A stretch of DNA of 64,000 nucleotides from Sulfitobacter sp. BSw21498 (lineage in GTDB: Bacteria > Pseudomonadota > Alphaproteobacteria > Rhodobacterales > Rhodobacteraceae): positions 1,364,001 through 1,428,000 of the forward strand of contig NZ_CP040753.1 of assembly GCF_006064855.1 (NCBI RefSeq). Reading direction: 5' to 3'. The position numbers were made by a program, and so were the translations under genes. The notes beneath the pieces were generated by a model. That model ran no database searches, had not been told where the DNA came from, and was given only the letters and a program-made list of their open reading frames with translations. Below, in pieces: positions 54,464-63,754 of this stretch (positions are counted from its first letter, which is position 1; every line of letters starts with the position of its first letter).

Positions 54464-54682
54464 TCAGCGGGCGACGCGGTACAGGAAATCAAGCATTTCA
54501 CTGCGGGTTTGCGCGCCTTCGTGATCTTGCGGCGCGTAGTTTTCATTCGCTGCCGGTACCACCGGTGTCGACCCGAAATGCTGGGCCACGGTGATACATT
54601 TCCATGTCGCAACAGCGGGCACGAACGTGAGGATATTGGTCTGCTGATCTTGCACTGTATTTGTCATTTTCATCTCTGCCAT
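54464..54682 (-). CDS. Hypothetical small protein
   Basis: 72 residues, converging with the DUF1289 gene. The sequence VPAVATWKCITVAQHFGSTPVVPAANENYAPQDHEGAQTRSEMLDFLYRVA ends in an amphipathic helix. No family is recognised. GAGAG is close to the first ATG, so the third in-frame ATG (MKMTN or later) may be used. Codon use looks native, so I keep it as probable. Confidence 0.55.
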   Translation of the reverse strand: MAEMKMTNTVQDQQTNILTFVPAVATWKCITVAQHFGSTPVVPAANENYAPQDHEGAQTRSEMLDFLYRVAR

Positions 54683-54969
54683 CTCTCGTGTCGTTCAATT
54701 TGTGCGCCGATAGATTCGATTCTCGGTCGCCTGTCGGTAGTTTGGCTCCGACAGTGTGATATAAGTGTGAAGATATGGCAGGATTTAGGCAAAATCAGGG
54801 TAATAAATGCGCTGACCGCCCAAGGGCACAAACTGATGCCTCTGATTTAGGCAGACCGCTGGCGCGCGGTATGTGAACCGCTGGCCCTTGCCTCCGGCGC
54901 GCGGCTATAGCATTGACCCTTCCGAACCCCCATATTTCCAGTTCGATAAACGACAAGGCTCAGACCCTC

Positions 54970-55983
54970 ATGGGATATAAATCCAATATCACCCGCGCTT
55001 CACGGCTATCCGTTGCACCCATGATGGACTGGACCGACCGTCATTGCCGCTACATGCACCGGCTGTTTTCGCAAGAGACGTTGCTTTATACGGAAATGGT
55101 GACCTCGCCAGCTTTGGTGCGCGGCGGTGCTGTGCATTTGCTGGATCATGATGTGTCAGAGCATCCCGTGGCCTTGCAGCTTGGCGGGTCCGATCCGGAC
55201 GAGCTGGCAGAGGCGGCGCGGATCGGCGCGCAGGCGGGGTATGACGAGATCAACCTGAACGTGGGTTGCCCGTCGGATCGGGTGCAGTCGGGCTTCTTTG
55301 GCGCGGTGTTGATGGAGCAGCCGGCCCTTGTGGCCAAATCCGTCGCGGCCATGCGCCGCGCGGTTGATGTGGACGTCACGGTCAAATGTCGGATCGGTGT
55401 CGATGACCAGAACCCCGCAGAGGTGCTGCCCGAATTTTTGGCTCAGATCGTCGGTGCGGGCTGCGAACGGGTGACGATCCACGCGCGCAAGGCGTGGCTG
55501 CAAGGGTTGAGCCCCAAGGAAAACCGCGACATCCCGCCGTTGGACTACGAGATTGTCCACCGGATGAAGGGGCTGTTCCCGAATCTGCATATCTCGGTTA
55601 ACGGCGGCATCACGTCGCTTGATCAGGCAGAGGCGTTTCTGGACGCAGGGCTGGACGGTGTGATGATCGGGCGCAGCGCCTATCACAATCCAACCGATAT
55701 CTTGGCCCAAGCAGATCGCCGGATTTACGGCACGGCGCAAGACACCACCCCCGAAGATGTAGTGGCGCAAATGCTGCCCTATATCGACGCGCATCTTGAT
55801 CAGGGCGGCAGGCTGAACCAGATCACGCGGCATATGATGGGCCTCTTCGCGGGGCGCACCGGCGCGCGGGTCTGGCGAAGGACACTGTCCGAGCAAGCCT
55901 CTCGACCCGGTGCCGACCGTCAGGTCTTGCTCGAAGCACTGGACGCCATGCAGACATTGGCCGAAGCCCAAGAGGCGCTATAG
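54970..55983 (+). CDS. dusA: tRNA-dihydrouridine(20/20a) synthase
   Basis: 337 residues from ATG 54970. FMN-binding TIM-barrel motifs: SVAPMMDWTDRHCRYMHRLFS (DusA signature), HPVALQLGGSDPDEL, INLNVGCPSDRVQSGFFGAVLM with the active-site Cys, TVKCRIGVDD, ISVNGGITSLDQAEAFLDAGLDGVMIGRSAYHNP. It reduces uridine to dihydrouridine in the tRNA D loop using FMN and NADPH. A TTG at 54913 would add 19 residues with no family similarity, so the ATG is preferred. Confidence 0.96.
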   Translation: MGYKSNITRASRLSVAPMMDWTDRHCRYMHRLFSQETLLYTEMVTSPALVRGGAVHLLDHDVSEHPVALQLGGSDPDELAEAARIGAQAGYDEINLNVGCPSDRVQSGFFGAVLMEQPALVAKSVAAMRRAVDVDVTVKCRIGVDDQNPAEVLPEFLAQIVGAGCERVTIHARKAWLQGLSPKENRDIPPLDYEIVHRMKGLFPNLHISVNGGITSLDQAEAFLDAGLDGVMIGRSAYHNPTDILAQADRRIYGTAQDTTPEDVVAQMLPYIDAHLDQGGRLNQITRHMMGLFAGRTGARVWRRTLSEQASRPGADRQVLLEALDAMQTLAEAQEAL

Positions 55984-56126
55984 CAACAGCGACCCCCTAC
56001 GACACAAGGGCCGCCGTTTCTCAAGGTGCCGCCCCCTTTCATCAGATTGGTATGACGAACGGGGTTATCGCTGCGGTCGCCAAGCTGCTTGAATTCATAG
56101 GGGTTTGATGCCCCCCGCACGCCACG

Positions 56127-57260
56127 TCAGGCCCGCAGGATCGCGATAAGCTCGGTTTCGGTCAGGGCGAAAGGCGTGCCTTTCATGGATGACGCCCCGG
56201 CCGAAAGCTTGGCCACCTGCGCGTGTTCCTCGGGGTCCAGTCCCATCTGAGCCAGATCGCGCAACCCCATGTCGCGGGACCAGTTGCGCAAGGCAGACAG
56301 CCCTGCCCCTGTCTCCACCTCGAATGCGGTATCGATCAGGCCCAAGACCCACATCAACCGTGTGTGCACCTGCGTGCCCGCCTTTGCCTTTTCAACGTGA
56401 GACGCAAGGACAGCAGGCAGTAAGGCACCGCAAATCTCTCCGTGCGGGGCACCGGTCTGGCCACCGATGACACCGGCAAAACCGTGCACGGCCCCCAGAC
56501 CTGCATTCGCGAGGGCCAAACCACCGCAGGTGCTGACCCACGCCATGTCGTCCCACGCATCTGCTGCGTCCTGCTCTACGATCGCGCGCAGCGCAGCCAG
56601 CCCTTTGGGGATGGCCGCCTGACACAGCGCATCCGTCATCGGCGTCGCTTTGACTGACAGGTAAGGTTCAATCACCTGCGTCACCGCATCCAACCCAGCC
56701 GCGAGGGTCACACGGCGTGGTGCGCCCTGCATCAGGGCCGCATCCACGATCGCGATGTCAGGGATCATCCGCGCGTCGCGCAGGCTGACCTTGACCGCAT
56801 GTTCCGGCACAGCGATCACCGCATTCTTGGTGACCTCAGCCCCCGTGCCCGCCGTGGTCGGCAGGGCAATCATCGGCAAAGGTGCCGTCTCCACCGGTTT
56901 GCCGCCCCCTACCCCTTCAAGGTAGTCCAGCGGCTTGCCCGCGCAGGGGATTAGCGCCGCAAGCGCCTTGGCAAAGTCGATAACGGAGCCACCGCCAAGG
57001 GCGATGACCACATCGGGCTGATTTGTGCCTATACGGCCAAGTGCGGCCTCCAGCGCAGGTAAACTTGGCTCTGCCCCACAGCTTTCTCTGACAACAGACA
57101 ACCCAGCCGCGTGGCAATCTTCGATCAGCCACGCAGCGCGGGCAGTATTCGCCCCGTGCACGATCAGCACCCGCGCGCCAAAGCCAGCCGCCAGCGCTGC
57201 GGTCTGCGCAGCTTGTCCACGCCCGAAATGCAGCGCTTGCGGAGAGTAGAACGAAAACAT
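56127..57260 (-). CDS. Iron-containing alcohol dehydrogenase family protein
   Basis: 377 residues from ATG 57260. The NAD-binding VVIALGGGSVIDFAKALAAL motif, PTTAGTGAEVTKNAVI and metal-ligand region GLGAVHGFAGVIGGQTGAPHGEICGALLPAVL place it in the type III Fe-ADH/maleylacetate reductase group. The substrate is not evident. It starts 4 bases after the fbp stop, so it is co-transcribed with the glycerol kinase and FBPase genes and may handle an aldehyde or triose-related compound from glycerol metabolism; this is inferred. Confidence 0.9.
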   Translation of the reverse strand: MFSFYSPQALHFGRGQAAQTAALAAGFGARVLIVHGANTARAAWLIEDCHAAGLSVVRESCGAEPSLPALEAALGRIGTNQPDVVIALGGGSVIDFAKALAALIPCAGKPLDYLEGVGGGKPVETAPLPMIALPTTAGTGAEVTKNAVIAVPEHAVKVSLRDARMIPDIAIVDAALMQGAPRRVTLAAGLDAVTQVIEPYLSVKATPMTDALCQAAIPKGLAALRAIVEQDAADAWDDMAWVSTCGGLALANAGLGAVHGFAGVIGGQTGAPHGEICGALLPAVLASHVEKAKAGTQVHTRLMWVLGLIDTAFEVETGAGLSALRNWSRDMGLRDLAQMGLDPEEHAQVAKLSAGASSMKGTPFALTETELIAILRA

Positions 57261-57264
57261 CGCT

Positions 57265-58248
57265 TTAGCTGTCTGTGGCATCTGCGTGATAGGCGTCGAG
57301 CACGGCAACCTCGTCGCGCGAACCAAGGATCACCGGCACGCGCTGGTGCGGTGCCGTGGGGGCGACATCCATGATCGCGCCTTGGCCTGTAGAGGCAGCA
57401 CCGCCCGCGGCCTCGATCACCATCGCCATCGGGTTCGCCTCGTACATCAGACGCAGCTTGCCGCCGGTCTTTTGATTGTTGCTGTCCGCGGGATACAGGA
57501 ACACGCCCCCACGCGTCAGGATGCGGTGCACGTCTGCAACCATCGACGCGGTCCAGCGCATGTTGAACGACCGGCCACGAGGGCCTTCCTTCCCGGCGAC
57601 GGCCTCGTCCACATAGCGGCTGACAGGCGCGTACCAATAACGTGCGCGAGACGTGTTGATCGCGTATTCCGAGGTCTCTGCCGGCACGGTCATCTGGGGA
57701 TGCGTCAGGCTGAATTCGCCCGTATCAGGATCGCTGCTAAAGCCCGCCACTTCGTCGCCCTTGGTGAGGACAAACATGGTCGAGGGGCCATAGATCGCAT
57801 AGCCCGCGCAAATCTGGTTGCGCCCGTTGTGCAGCACATTGCGGTCGCCATCGGCCTGCACCTGCATCACCGAAAAGATCGACCCCACAGACAGGTTCAC
57901 ATCAAGGTTGGACGACCCGTCCAGCGGATCGAAATACAGCAGGTAGTCGCCCTTTTGCGGCTCTTTCAGCCAGGTGACCTCTTCGACCTCTTCGGACACA
58001 AGCGCGGCCAGACGCGGGCTGTTGGCACACTCACGCTCGAACACATCGTTGGCCATAATATCGAGCGTCTTTTGCGCCTCGCCCTGCACGTTGATCTCTC
58101 CGGCGGCACCAAGGTTGCCCTCGAACGCGCCACGGCGTACCAGACCTGCGATCAAACGCGACGCAGATGCGATGTCTTCAAGCAGAAAGACCAGATCGGG
58201 GTCAAAGTTGTTTTGCGTCAGATACCGGCGAAGCGTGGGGGCTGTCAT
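57265..58248 (-). CDS. fbp: Class I fructose-1,6-bisphosphatase
   Basis: 327 residues. Features include TLRRYLTQNNFD, the NDVFERECANSPRLAALVSEEVEE metal-binding acidic cluster, the signature LYFDPLDGSSNLDVNLSVGSIFSV and GGVFLYPADSNNQKTGGKLRLMYEANPMAMVIEAAGG with substrate-binding residues. It hydrolyses fructose-1,6-bisphosphate in gluconeogenesis. It lies 10 bases downstream of glpK, so glycerol carbon entering as triose phosphate is matched with the gluconeogenic step. Confidence 0.97.
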   Translation of the reverse strand: MTAPTLRRYLTQNNFDPDLVFLLEDIASASRLIAGLVRRGAFEGNLGAAGEINVQGEAQKTLDIMANDVFERECANSPRLAALVSEEVEEVTWLKEPQKGDYLLYFDPLDGSSNLDVNLSVGSIFSVMQVQADGDRNVLHNGRNQICAGYAIYGPSTMFVLTKGDEVAGFSSDPDTGEFSLTHPQMTVPAETSEYAINTSRARYWYAPVSRYVDEAVAGKEGPRGRSFNMRWTASMVADVHRILTRGGVFLYPADSNNQKTGGKLRLMYEANPMAMVIEAAGGAASTGQGAIMDVAPTAPHQRVPVILGSRDEVAVLDAYHADATDS

Positions 58249-58258
58249 GAAGAGTTCC

Positions 58259-59746
58259 TTAAAAATTCAGGGTCGCGTCAACGGCCTTTTTCCAGAGCGC
58301 ATATTTCGCGTCGCGCTGGTCATCGTCCATTTTCGGCTTGAATTGGGTTTCCTGCGTCCACGATTTCGCGAACCGTTCCTGATCAGGATAAACACCCGCG
58401 TGCATCCCCGCAAGCCACGCCACCCCAAGTGCCGTGGTTTCATGCACCGTGGGCCGGTCGACGGGAGCGTTGATGATGTCGGACAGGAATTGCATAGTCC
58501 AGTCGCTGGCAGACATGCCGCCATCCACCCGCAAAGTAGGCTGCACGCCATCGGCTTTCCAGTCGGCGGCCATCGCTTCCAGCAAGTCGCGTGTCTGGTA
58601 ACCGACGCTTTCCAGCGCTGCCTTGGCCATTTCGGCAGGCCCCGTACCGCGGGTCAGACCAAAGACAGCGCCGCGACAATCGGGGTTCCAATACGGCGCG
58701 CCAAGTCCGACAAAGGCCGGCACCAGCACCACGTTCTGATGCGGGTCCGCCTGCTCGGCCAGGCCTTGGGTCTCGGCCGAATCCTGAATGATCTGCAACC
58801 CGTCGCGGAGCCATTGCACCACGGCACCTGCGACAAAGATTGACCCTTCGAGCGCGTAGGTCGGCTTGCCATCGAACTGATAGGCAATGGTCGTCAGCAG
58901 CCGGTTTTCTGACCGCACCGGCGTGTCGCCCGTGTTCATCAGTGCGAAACAGCCCGTGCCATAGGTCGATTTCAGCATCCCCGGCTCGAAACACGCCTGC
59001 CCCACGGTCGCGGCCTGCTGGTCGCCAGCAACCCCGTGGATCGGTACGGCAGCCCCCAGAATATCGGGATCGGTGCTGCCAAAATCGTCGGCGCAATTCT
59101 TGACCTCTGGCAACATCTCCATCGGGATGTCGAGCAATTTGCAGATCGAACGGCTCCACCGGCCTTTGCGGATGTCATACAGCATAGTCCGCGCGGCGTT
59201 GGTGGCGTCCGTCGCGTGAGAGGCCCCACCGGTGAGCTTCCAGATCAAAAAGCAATCGACGGTGCCAAACAGCAGCTCGCCCTTGGCCGCACGGTCGCGT
59301 GCACCTTCGACGTTGTCCAATATCCACGCCAGCTTGGTGCCCGAGAAATACGGGTCCAGCAGCAAACCGGTGCGGTCGGTGAACATTTCCTCGTGGCCCG
59401 CATCGCGCAGGGTGCGGCACTGGCTGGCCGTGCGGCGGTCCTGCCAGACGATGGCGTTATAAATCGGGCGTCCGGTTTTCTTGTCCCAGACAACGACCGT
59501 TTCGCGCTGGTTGGTGATGCCGATGGCCGCGATATCGCCTGCCTTGATCCCCGCCTTGTCGATGGCCTCGCGGCAGGTCGCCTGCGTGGTACGCCACAGA
59601 TCGTCGGGATCATGTTCAACCCAGCCGGACTGGGGGAAATGCTGGGGGAATTCTTCTTGGGCGCTGGCAATGGACGTCATCGTGTCATCGTAAACGATGG
59701 CCCGTGTGGAGGTGGTGCCTTGGTCAATGGCAAGGATATACGTCAT
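58259..59746 (-). CDS. glpK: Glycerol kinase
   Basis: 495 residues. FGGY-family signatures: [78 protein letters not shown] and the C-terminal [24 protein letters not shown] with ATP-site Gly and Asp. It phosphorylates glycerol to glycerol-3-phosphate. It lies downstream of the glycerol importer and upstream of fbp. A hairpin at 59864-59891 separates it from the binding-protein gene. Confidence 0.98.
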   Translation of the reverse strand: MTYILAIDQGTTSTRAIVYDDTMTSIASAQEEFPQHFPQSGWVEHDPDDLWRTTQATCREAIDKAGIKAGDIAAIGITNQRETVVVWDKKTGRPIYNAIVWQDRRTASQCRTLRDAGHEEMFTDRTGLLLDPYFSGTKLAWILDNVEGARDRAAKGELLFGTVDCFLIWKLTGGASHATDATNAARTMLYDIRKGRWSRSICKLLDIPMEMLPEVKNCADDFGSTDPDILGAAVPIHGVAGDQQAATVGQACFEPGMLKSTYGTGCFALMNTGDTPVRSENRLLTTIAYQFDGKPTYALEGSIFVAGAVVQWLRDGLQIIQDSAETQGLAEQADPHQNVVLVPAFVGLGAPYWNPDCRGAVFGLTRGTGPAEMAKAALESVGYQTRDLLEAMAADWKADGVQPTLRVDGGMSASDWTMQFLSDIINAPVDRPTVHETTALGVAWLAGMHAGVYPDQERFAKSWTQETQFKPKMDDDQRDAKYALWKKAVDATLNF

Positions 59747-59863
59747 GCGCGTCCCTTTGGAAGTTTAGCAACCGTCAACTATGGCCGCATCCTAGCAAGG
59801 GTCGGCAGGCCCGACCAAATGTCAGGGCAATGACGGATGTAGGTGTTTTCAGAAAATTAAAGG

Positions 59864-59891
59864 TTCCGGGGCCAGCGAACCGGCCCCGGAA
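59864..59891 (-). terminator. Strong hairpin between the glycerol-binding protein gene and glpK
   Basis: A perfect 10-bp stem, TTCCGGGGCC (59864-59873) with GGCCCCGGAA (59882-59891), sits 8 bases after the glpV stop, followed on the minus strand by CCTTTAATTTT. It is likely an intercistronic terminator or 3' stabilising stem, raising binding-protein mRNA over downstream glpK. Confidence 0.8.
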
Positions 59892-59899
59892 AGATTGGC

Positions 59900-61621
59900 T
59901 TACTGCCAGGATTTGATCAGCTCATCATAAGCGATGGTCTGTGGCTCTTCGTCTTCGCTTTCGAGTTTCGCTTTGGGCGAACCGGGCTGCGACAGCCAGT
60001 ACTCCGGGTCACGCTCTTCGTTCATCTTGGGGCCAAATTCCCCTTGAACGCCTGCGCGCTCCAGACGGATCAGGACTTTTTCCTGATCGGCGCACAGTGC
60101 ATCCAGCGCTTCCTGAGGTGTCTTCGCACCGGACATTGCGTCGCCGATGTTCTGCCACCACAGCTGCGCCAGCTTCGGATAGTCAGGCACGTTGGTACCC
60201 GTTGGGGACCACTGAACGCGCGCTGGCGAACGGTAGAATTCAACCAGACCACCCAGTTTCGGTGCACGCTCTGTAAAGCTTTCGTGCTGGATCGACGATT
60301 CACGAATGAAGGTCAGGCCAACGTGGCTTTTCTTTACGTCCACTGTCTTGGAGGTGACGAACTGCGCATAGAGCCAAGCGGCCTGTGCACGGTCCACCGG
60401 AGTGGATTTCATCAGCGTCCACGATCCGGCATCCTGATACCCGATCTTGGTGCCTTCGGTCCAATATGCACCGTGGGGCGAAGGTGCCATGCGCCATTTC
60501 GGCGTGCCATCTTCGTTCATCACGGGCAGATCAGGCTCTACCGATGCTGCGGTAAAGGCGGTGTACCAGAACATCTGCTGGGCGACGTTGCCCTGCGCCG
60601 GAATTGGGCCCGCTTCAGAGAAGGTCATGCCTGCAGCCGCCGGAGGCGAATACTTTTGCAGCCATTCGATCGCTTTGGTCACAGCATAGACCGCTGCTGG
60701 ACCGTTTGTGGCACCACCACGCGCAACGCAAGAACCCACAGGCTGCGAGTTTTCGTTGACGCGGATACCCCATTCATCGACGGGCAGACCGTTTGGTTCG
60801 CCTACGTCCCCGGCACCAGCCATCGACAGCCACGCATCAGTGTAGCGCCAGCCAAGCGACGGGTCTTTTTTGCCGTAGTCCATGTTGCCAAAGACGTCGC
60901 CTTCAACGCCAAGACGCGACAGGTCGCGACCGGTGAAGAATTCGGCGATGTCTTCGTATGCGGACCAGTTGACCGGAACGCCCAGATCATACCCAAACTT
61001 CTCTTTGAAGTCGGCCTTGTTCTGTTCGTCGTTGAACCAATCGTAGCGGAACCAGTACAAATTCGCGAACTGTTGATCGGGCAGCTGGTAGATCTTGCCA
61101 TCGGGGCCGGTTGTGAACGACAGCCCGATGAAGTCTTCGAGGTCGAGACCGGGGTTGGTCACGGCCTTGCCTTCGCCTTCCATCCAGTCGGACAGATTGC
61201 GGGCTTGTTGATAACGCCAGTGCGTCCCGATCAGGTCGGAGTCGTTGATATAGGCGTCATAAATGTTCTCGCCCGACTGCATCTGTGTTTGCAGCTTTTC
61301 GACAACGTCACCTTCGCCGATCAGGTCATGGGTGACCTTGATGCCGGTGATCGCTTCGAATGCGGGGGCCAGAACTGTGGATTCATATGTGTGCGTGCCG
61401 ATTGTTTCGGACACAACGTTGATCGCCATGCCTTCAAACGGTTTTGCAGCGTCGACAAAGAACTGCAGTTCGGCTTCTTGGTCTTCCCGCGACAGCGCGG
61501 ACAGATCGCCGATTTCCTTATCAAGGAAAGCCTTTGCGGCCTCCATGTCGGCGAACGCAGGTGCGGCAAACATGCAAGCAGCAAGTCCGATCGCAGTCGT
61601 TCCCTTTAAGCGCAAGTTCAT
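59900..61621 (-). CDS. glpV: Glycerol ABC transporter substrate-binding protein (GlpV-like)
   Basis: 573 residues from ATG 61621, with AGGGAGGA 6 bases upstream. Signal peptide LKGTTAIGLAACMFAAPAFA. The rest is a large type of periplasmic binding protein: VSETIGTHTYESTVLAPAFEAITGIKVTHDLIGEGDVVEKLQTQMQSG, DSDLIGTHWRYQQ and GDVFGNMDYGKKDPSLGWRYTDAWL fit the glycerol-binding GlpV of rhizobial and Rhodobacterales importers. It delivers glycerol to the GlpPQ permease. The following glpK supports the substrate. Confidence 0.92.
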   Translation of the reverse strand: MNLRLKGTTAIGLAACMFAAPAFADMEAAKAFLDKEIGDLSALSREDQEAELQFFVDAAKPFEGMAINVVSETIGTHTYESTVLAPAFEAITGIKVTHDLIGEGDVVEKLQTQMQSGENIYDAYINDSDLIGTHWRYQQARNLSDWMEGEGKAVTNPGLDLEDFIGLSFTTGPDGKIYQLPDQQFANLYWFRYDWFNDEQNKADFKEKFGYDLGVPVNWSAYEDIAEFFTGRDLSRLGVEGDVFGNMDYGKKDPSLGWRYTDAWLSMAGAGDVGEPNGLPVDEWGIRVNENSQPVGSCVARGGATNGPAAVYAVTKAIEWLQKYSPPAAAGMTFSEAGPIPAQGNVAQQMFWYTAFTAASVEPDLPVMNEDGTPKWRMAPSPHGAYWTEGTKIGYQDAGSWTLMKSTPVDRAQAAWLYAQFVTSKTVDVKKSHVGLTFIRESSIQHESFTERAPKLGGLVEFYRSPARVQWSPTGTNVPDYPKLAQLWWQNIGDAMSGAKTPQEALDALCADQEKVLIRLERAGVQGEFGPKMNEERDPEYWLSQPGSPKAKLESEDEEPQTIAYDELIKSWQ

Positions 61622-61692
61622 GATGTTCCTCCCTAGAATTGAACATTTGAGAGGTCCGATTCTTGCAGACCGGCCCCCCTTATATTCCTCTT

Positions 61693-61965
61693 TTATACCC
61701 AGCGGAAAACCGCGATGGCATAGAAAAGGCAGACAACCAATGCCCCCCATTGGGGTGCACTGAGCAGCCCGAGCCAAGCCAGATTGATAAAGGCCGAGCC
61801 CAGAAGCGTGATGAACAAACGGTCACCGCGCGTCGTTTCCATCCCCAGTATACCGGTGCGCGGCACTTCGGGGAATTTGATTGCAAGGATCGTAAAGGTG
61901 ATCAACGTCACCGCGATGATCCCAAAGAAAGCGGCGGTGGGCCAAGTCCAAGCCATCCAGTCCAT
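61693..61965 (-). CDS. glpU: DUF2160 membrane protein of the glycerol importer (GlpU-like)
   Basis: 90 residues from ATG 61965, with GGAGGA 7 bases upstream. Three hydrophobic helices: MDWMAWTWPTAAFFGIIAVTLITFTILAI, RLFITLLGSAFINLAWLGLL and QWGALVVCLFYAIAVFRWV. DUF2160 proteins sit between permease and binding-protein genes in glycerol ABC operons (glpU in Rhizobium). The molecular role is unknown. Confidence 0.93.
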   Translation of the reverse strand: MDWMAWTWPTAAFFGIIAVTLITFTILAIKFPEVPRTGILGMETTRGDRLFITLLGSAFINLAWLGLLSAPQWGALVVCLFYAIAVFRWV

Positions 61966-61990
61966 AATGTGTCCTCCGGTCTTTCTTTTA

Positions 61991-62830
61991 TTAAACGCGG
62001 CCCAAGGCAAAGCCTTTGGCGATGTAGTTGCGCACGAAATAGATCACCAATGCGCCTGGCAAGATGGTCAGCACGCCTGCCGCGGCCAGCACACCCCAGT
62101 CGATGCCGGCGGCCCCGACGGTGCGGGTCATGGTGGCGGCAATCGGCTTGGCATCCACGCTGGTCAACGTCCGGCTCAGCAGCAGCTCAACCCAGCTGAA
62201 CATGAACAGGAAGAAGGCCGTGACCCCGATCCCCGACGCCACCAGCGGCGTGAAGATGCGGATGAAAAAGCGCGGGAAGCTGTAGCCGTCGATATAGGCC
62301 GTCTCGTCGATCTCCTTCGGGACGCCGCGCATGAACCCTTCTAGGATCCACACCGCCAGCGGCACGTTGAACAGACAATGCGCCAGTGCCACCGCGATAT
62401 GCGTGTCAAATAGCCCGACCGAGCTATAAAGCTGGAAGAACGGCAGCGCGAAAACCGCAGGTGGGGCCATCCGGTTAGTCAGCAACCAGAAGAACAGGTG
62501 CTTGTCGCCCATGAAGGAATAGCGGCTGAAGGCATAGGCCGCCGGCAGCGCCACCGCGAGCGAGATCACCATGTTCATCACCACATAGGCCATCGAATTC
62601 AGATAGCCCGTGTACCATGACGCGTCCGTCAGGATCGTCATATAGTTGTCGAACGTCAGATCGGCTGGCCACAGGGTAAAGCTGTTGAGGATCTCGGTGT
62701 TGGTCTTGAGGCTCATGTTCAGCAGCCAGTAGATCGGCAGCAGCAAGAACAGCAGATACAACGCCATGACAATCGCATTACCCTTGATCTTGGGCAGGGA
62801 ACGCGCGCGTTTTTGTGCAAGATCAGACAT
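61991..62830 (-). CDS. glpQ: Glycerol ABC transporter permease (GlpQ-like)
   Basis: 279 residues with six membrane helices. The MalG-type EAA loop is in VPKEIDETAYIDGYSFPRFFIRIFTPLVASGIGV. Other parts include YLLFLLLPIYWLLNMSLKTN and MAPPAVFALPFFQLYSSVGLFDT. It overlaps the previous permease gene by one base (TGATG), and glpU follows after 25 bases. Confidence 0.95.
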   Translation of the reverse strand: MSDLAQKRARSLPKIKGNAIVMALYLLFLLLPIYWLLNMSLKTNTEILNSFTLWPADLTFDNYMTILTDASWYTGYLNSMAYVVMNMVISLAVALPAAYAFSRYSFMGDKHLFFWLLTNRMAPPAVFALPFFQLYSSVGLFDTHIAVALAHCLFNVPLAVWILEGFMRGVPKEIDETAYIDGYSFPRFFIRIFTPLVASGIGVTAFFLFMFSWVELLLSRTLTSVDAKPIAATMTRTVGAAGIDWGVLAAAGVLTILPGALVIYFVRNYIAKGFALGRV

Positions 62831-63705
62831 CAGTGGCCATCCCTTTTATCAAGGTTCGTCATCACGGTGTAAAACACATAGGAGATCAGCAGGATCACCA
62901 GATAATACATGATCGAGAACGCCGCCGCAGGACCAAGGTCAAACTGCCCGAGGGCCATTTTAACCAGATCGATCGACAGGAAGGTGGTAGAGTTACCAGG
63001 CCCCCCGCCCGTCACGACGAACGGTTCGGTATAGATCATAAAGCTGTCCATAAAGCGCAGCAGGATTGCGATCATCAATACGCCCATCATCTTGGGCAGC
63101 TCAATGTAGCGGAAGACTTTCCAGCGGCTCGCCTGATCAATCTTGGCAGCTTGGTAATACGCATCGGGGATGGATTGCAGACCGGCATAGGCCAGCAGCG
63201 CCACCAGCGACGTCCAGTGCCAGACATCCATCACGATCACAGTGATCCAAGCGGCATAGAAGTCTTGGGTGTAGTTATAGTCGATCCCCAAGGCAGACAG
63301 GGTATAACCCAGCAGGCCGATATCGACGCGACCAAAAATCTGCCAGATCGTGCCAACCACATTCCACGGGATCAGCAGCGGCAGCGACATCAGAACCAGA
63401 CACAGCGACGCCCAGAACCCTTTTTTCGGCATATTCAGCGCCACGAAGATTCCCAGCGGGATTTCGATGGCCAGAATGATCACCGAAAATGAAATCTGAC
63501 GGCCCAAGGCGTTCCACATCCGTTCGCTCGCCAGCATTTGTTTGAACCACTCGAGTTTGTCGTCAAGCGGGTAGAAATCTCCGGCGAAAGCATCCTGCAC
63601 GGAATAGTTCACCACGGTCATCAGCGGGATCACCGCAGAGAAAGCCACCAGCAGCAACACGGGCAGCACAAGGAACCAGGCCTTTTGATTGACGGTCTTG
63701 TTCAT
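62830..63705 (-). CDS. glpP: Glycerol ABC transporter permease (GlpP-like)
   Basis: 291 residues with six membrane helices. The MalF-type EAA loop is IPDAYYQAAKIDQASRWKVFRYIELPKMMGVL. The N terminus AWFLVLPVLLLVAFSAVIPLMTVVNYSVQD and LLIPWNVVGTIWQIFGR fit the family. It pairs with GlpQ to form the channel. It lies 49 bases after the end of the ATPase gene. Confidence 0.95.
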   Translation of the reverse strand: MNKTVNQKAWFLVLPVLLLVAFSAVIPLMTVVNYSVQDAFAGDFYPLDDKLEWFKQMLASERMWNALGRQISFSVIILAIEIPLGIFVALNMPKKGFWASLCLVLMSLPLLIPWNVVGTIWQIFGRVDIGLLGYTLSALGIDYNYTQDFYAAWITVIVMDVWHWTSLVALLAYAGLQSIPDAYYQAAKIDQASRWKVFRYIELPKMMGVLMIAILLRFMDSFMIYTEPFVVTGGGPGNSTTFLSIDLVKMALGQFDLGPAAAFSIMYYLVILLISYVFYTVMTNLDKRDGH

Positions 63706-63754
63706 GACGCGGTCCTTTCAGCGAGGGTCAGCGGGAAAGCGGCGGATACGGTCA

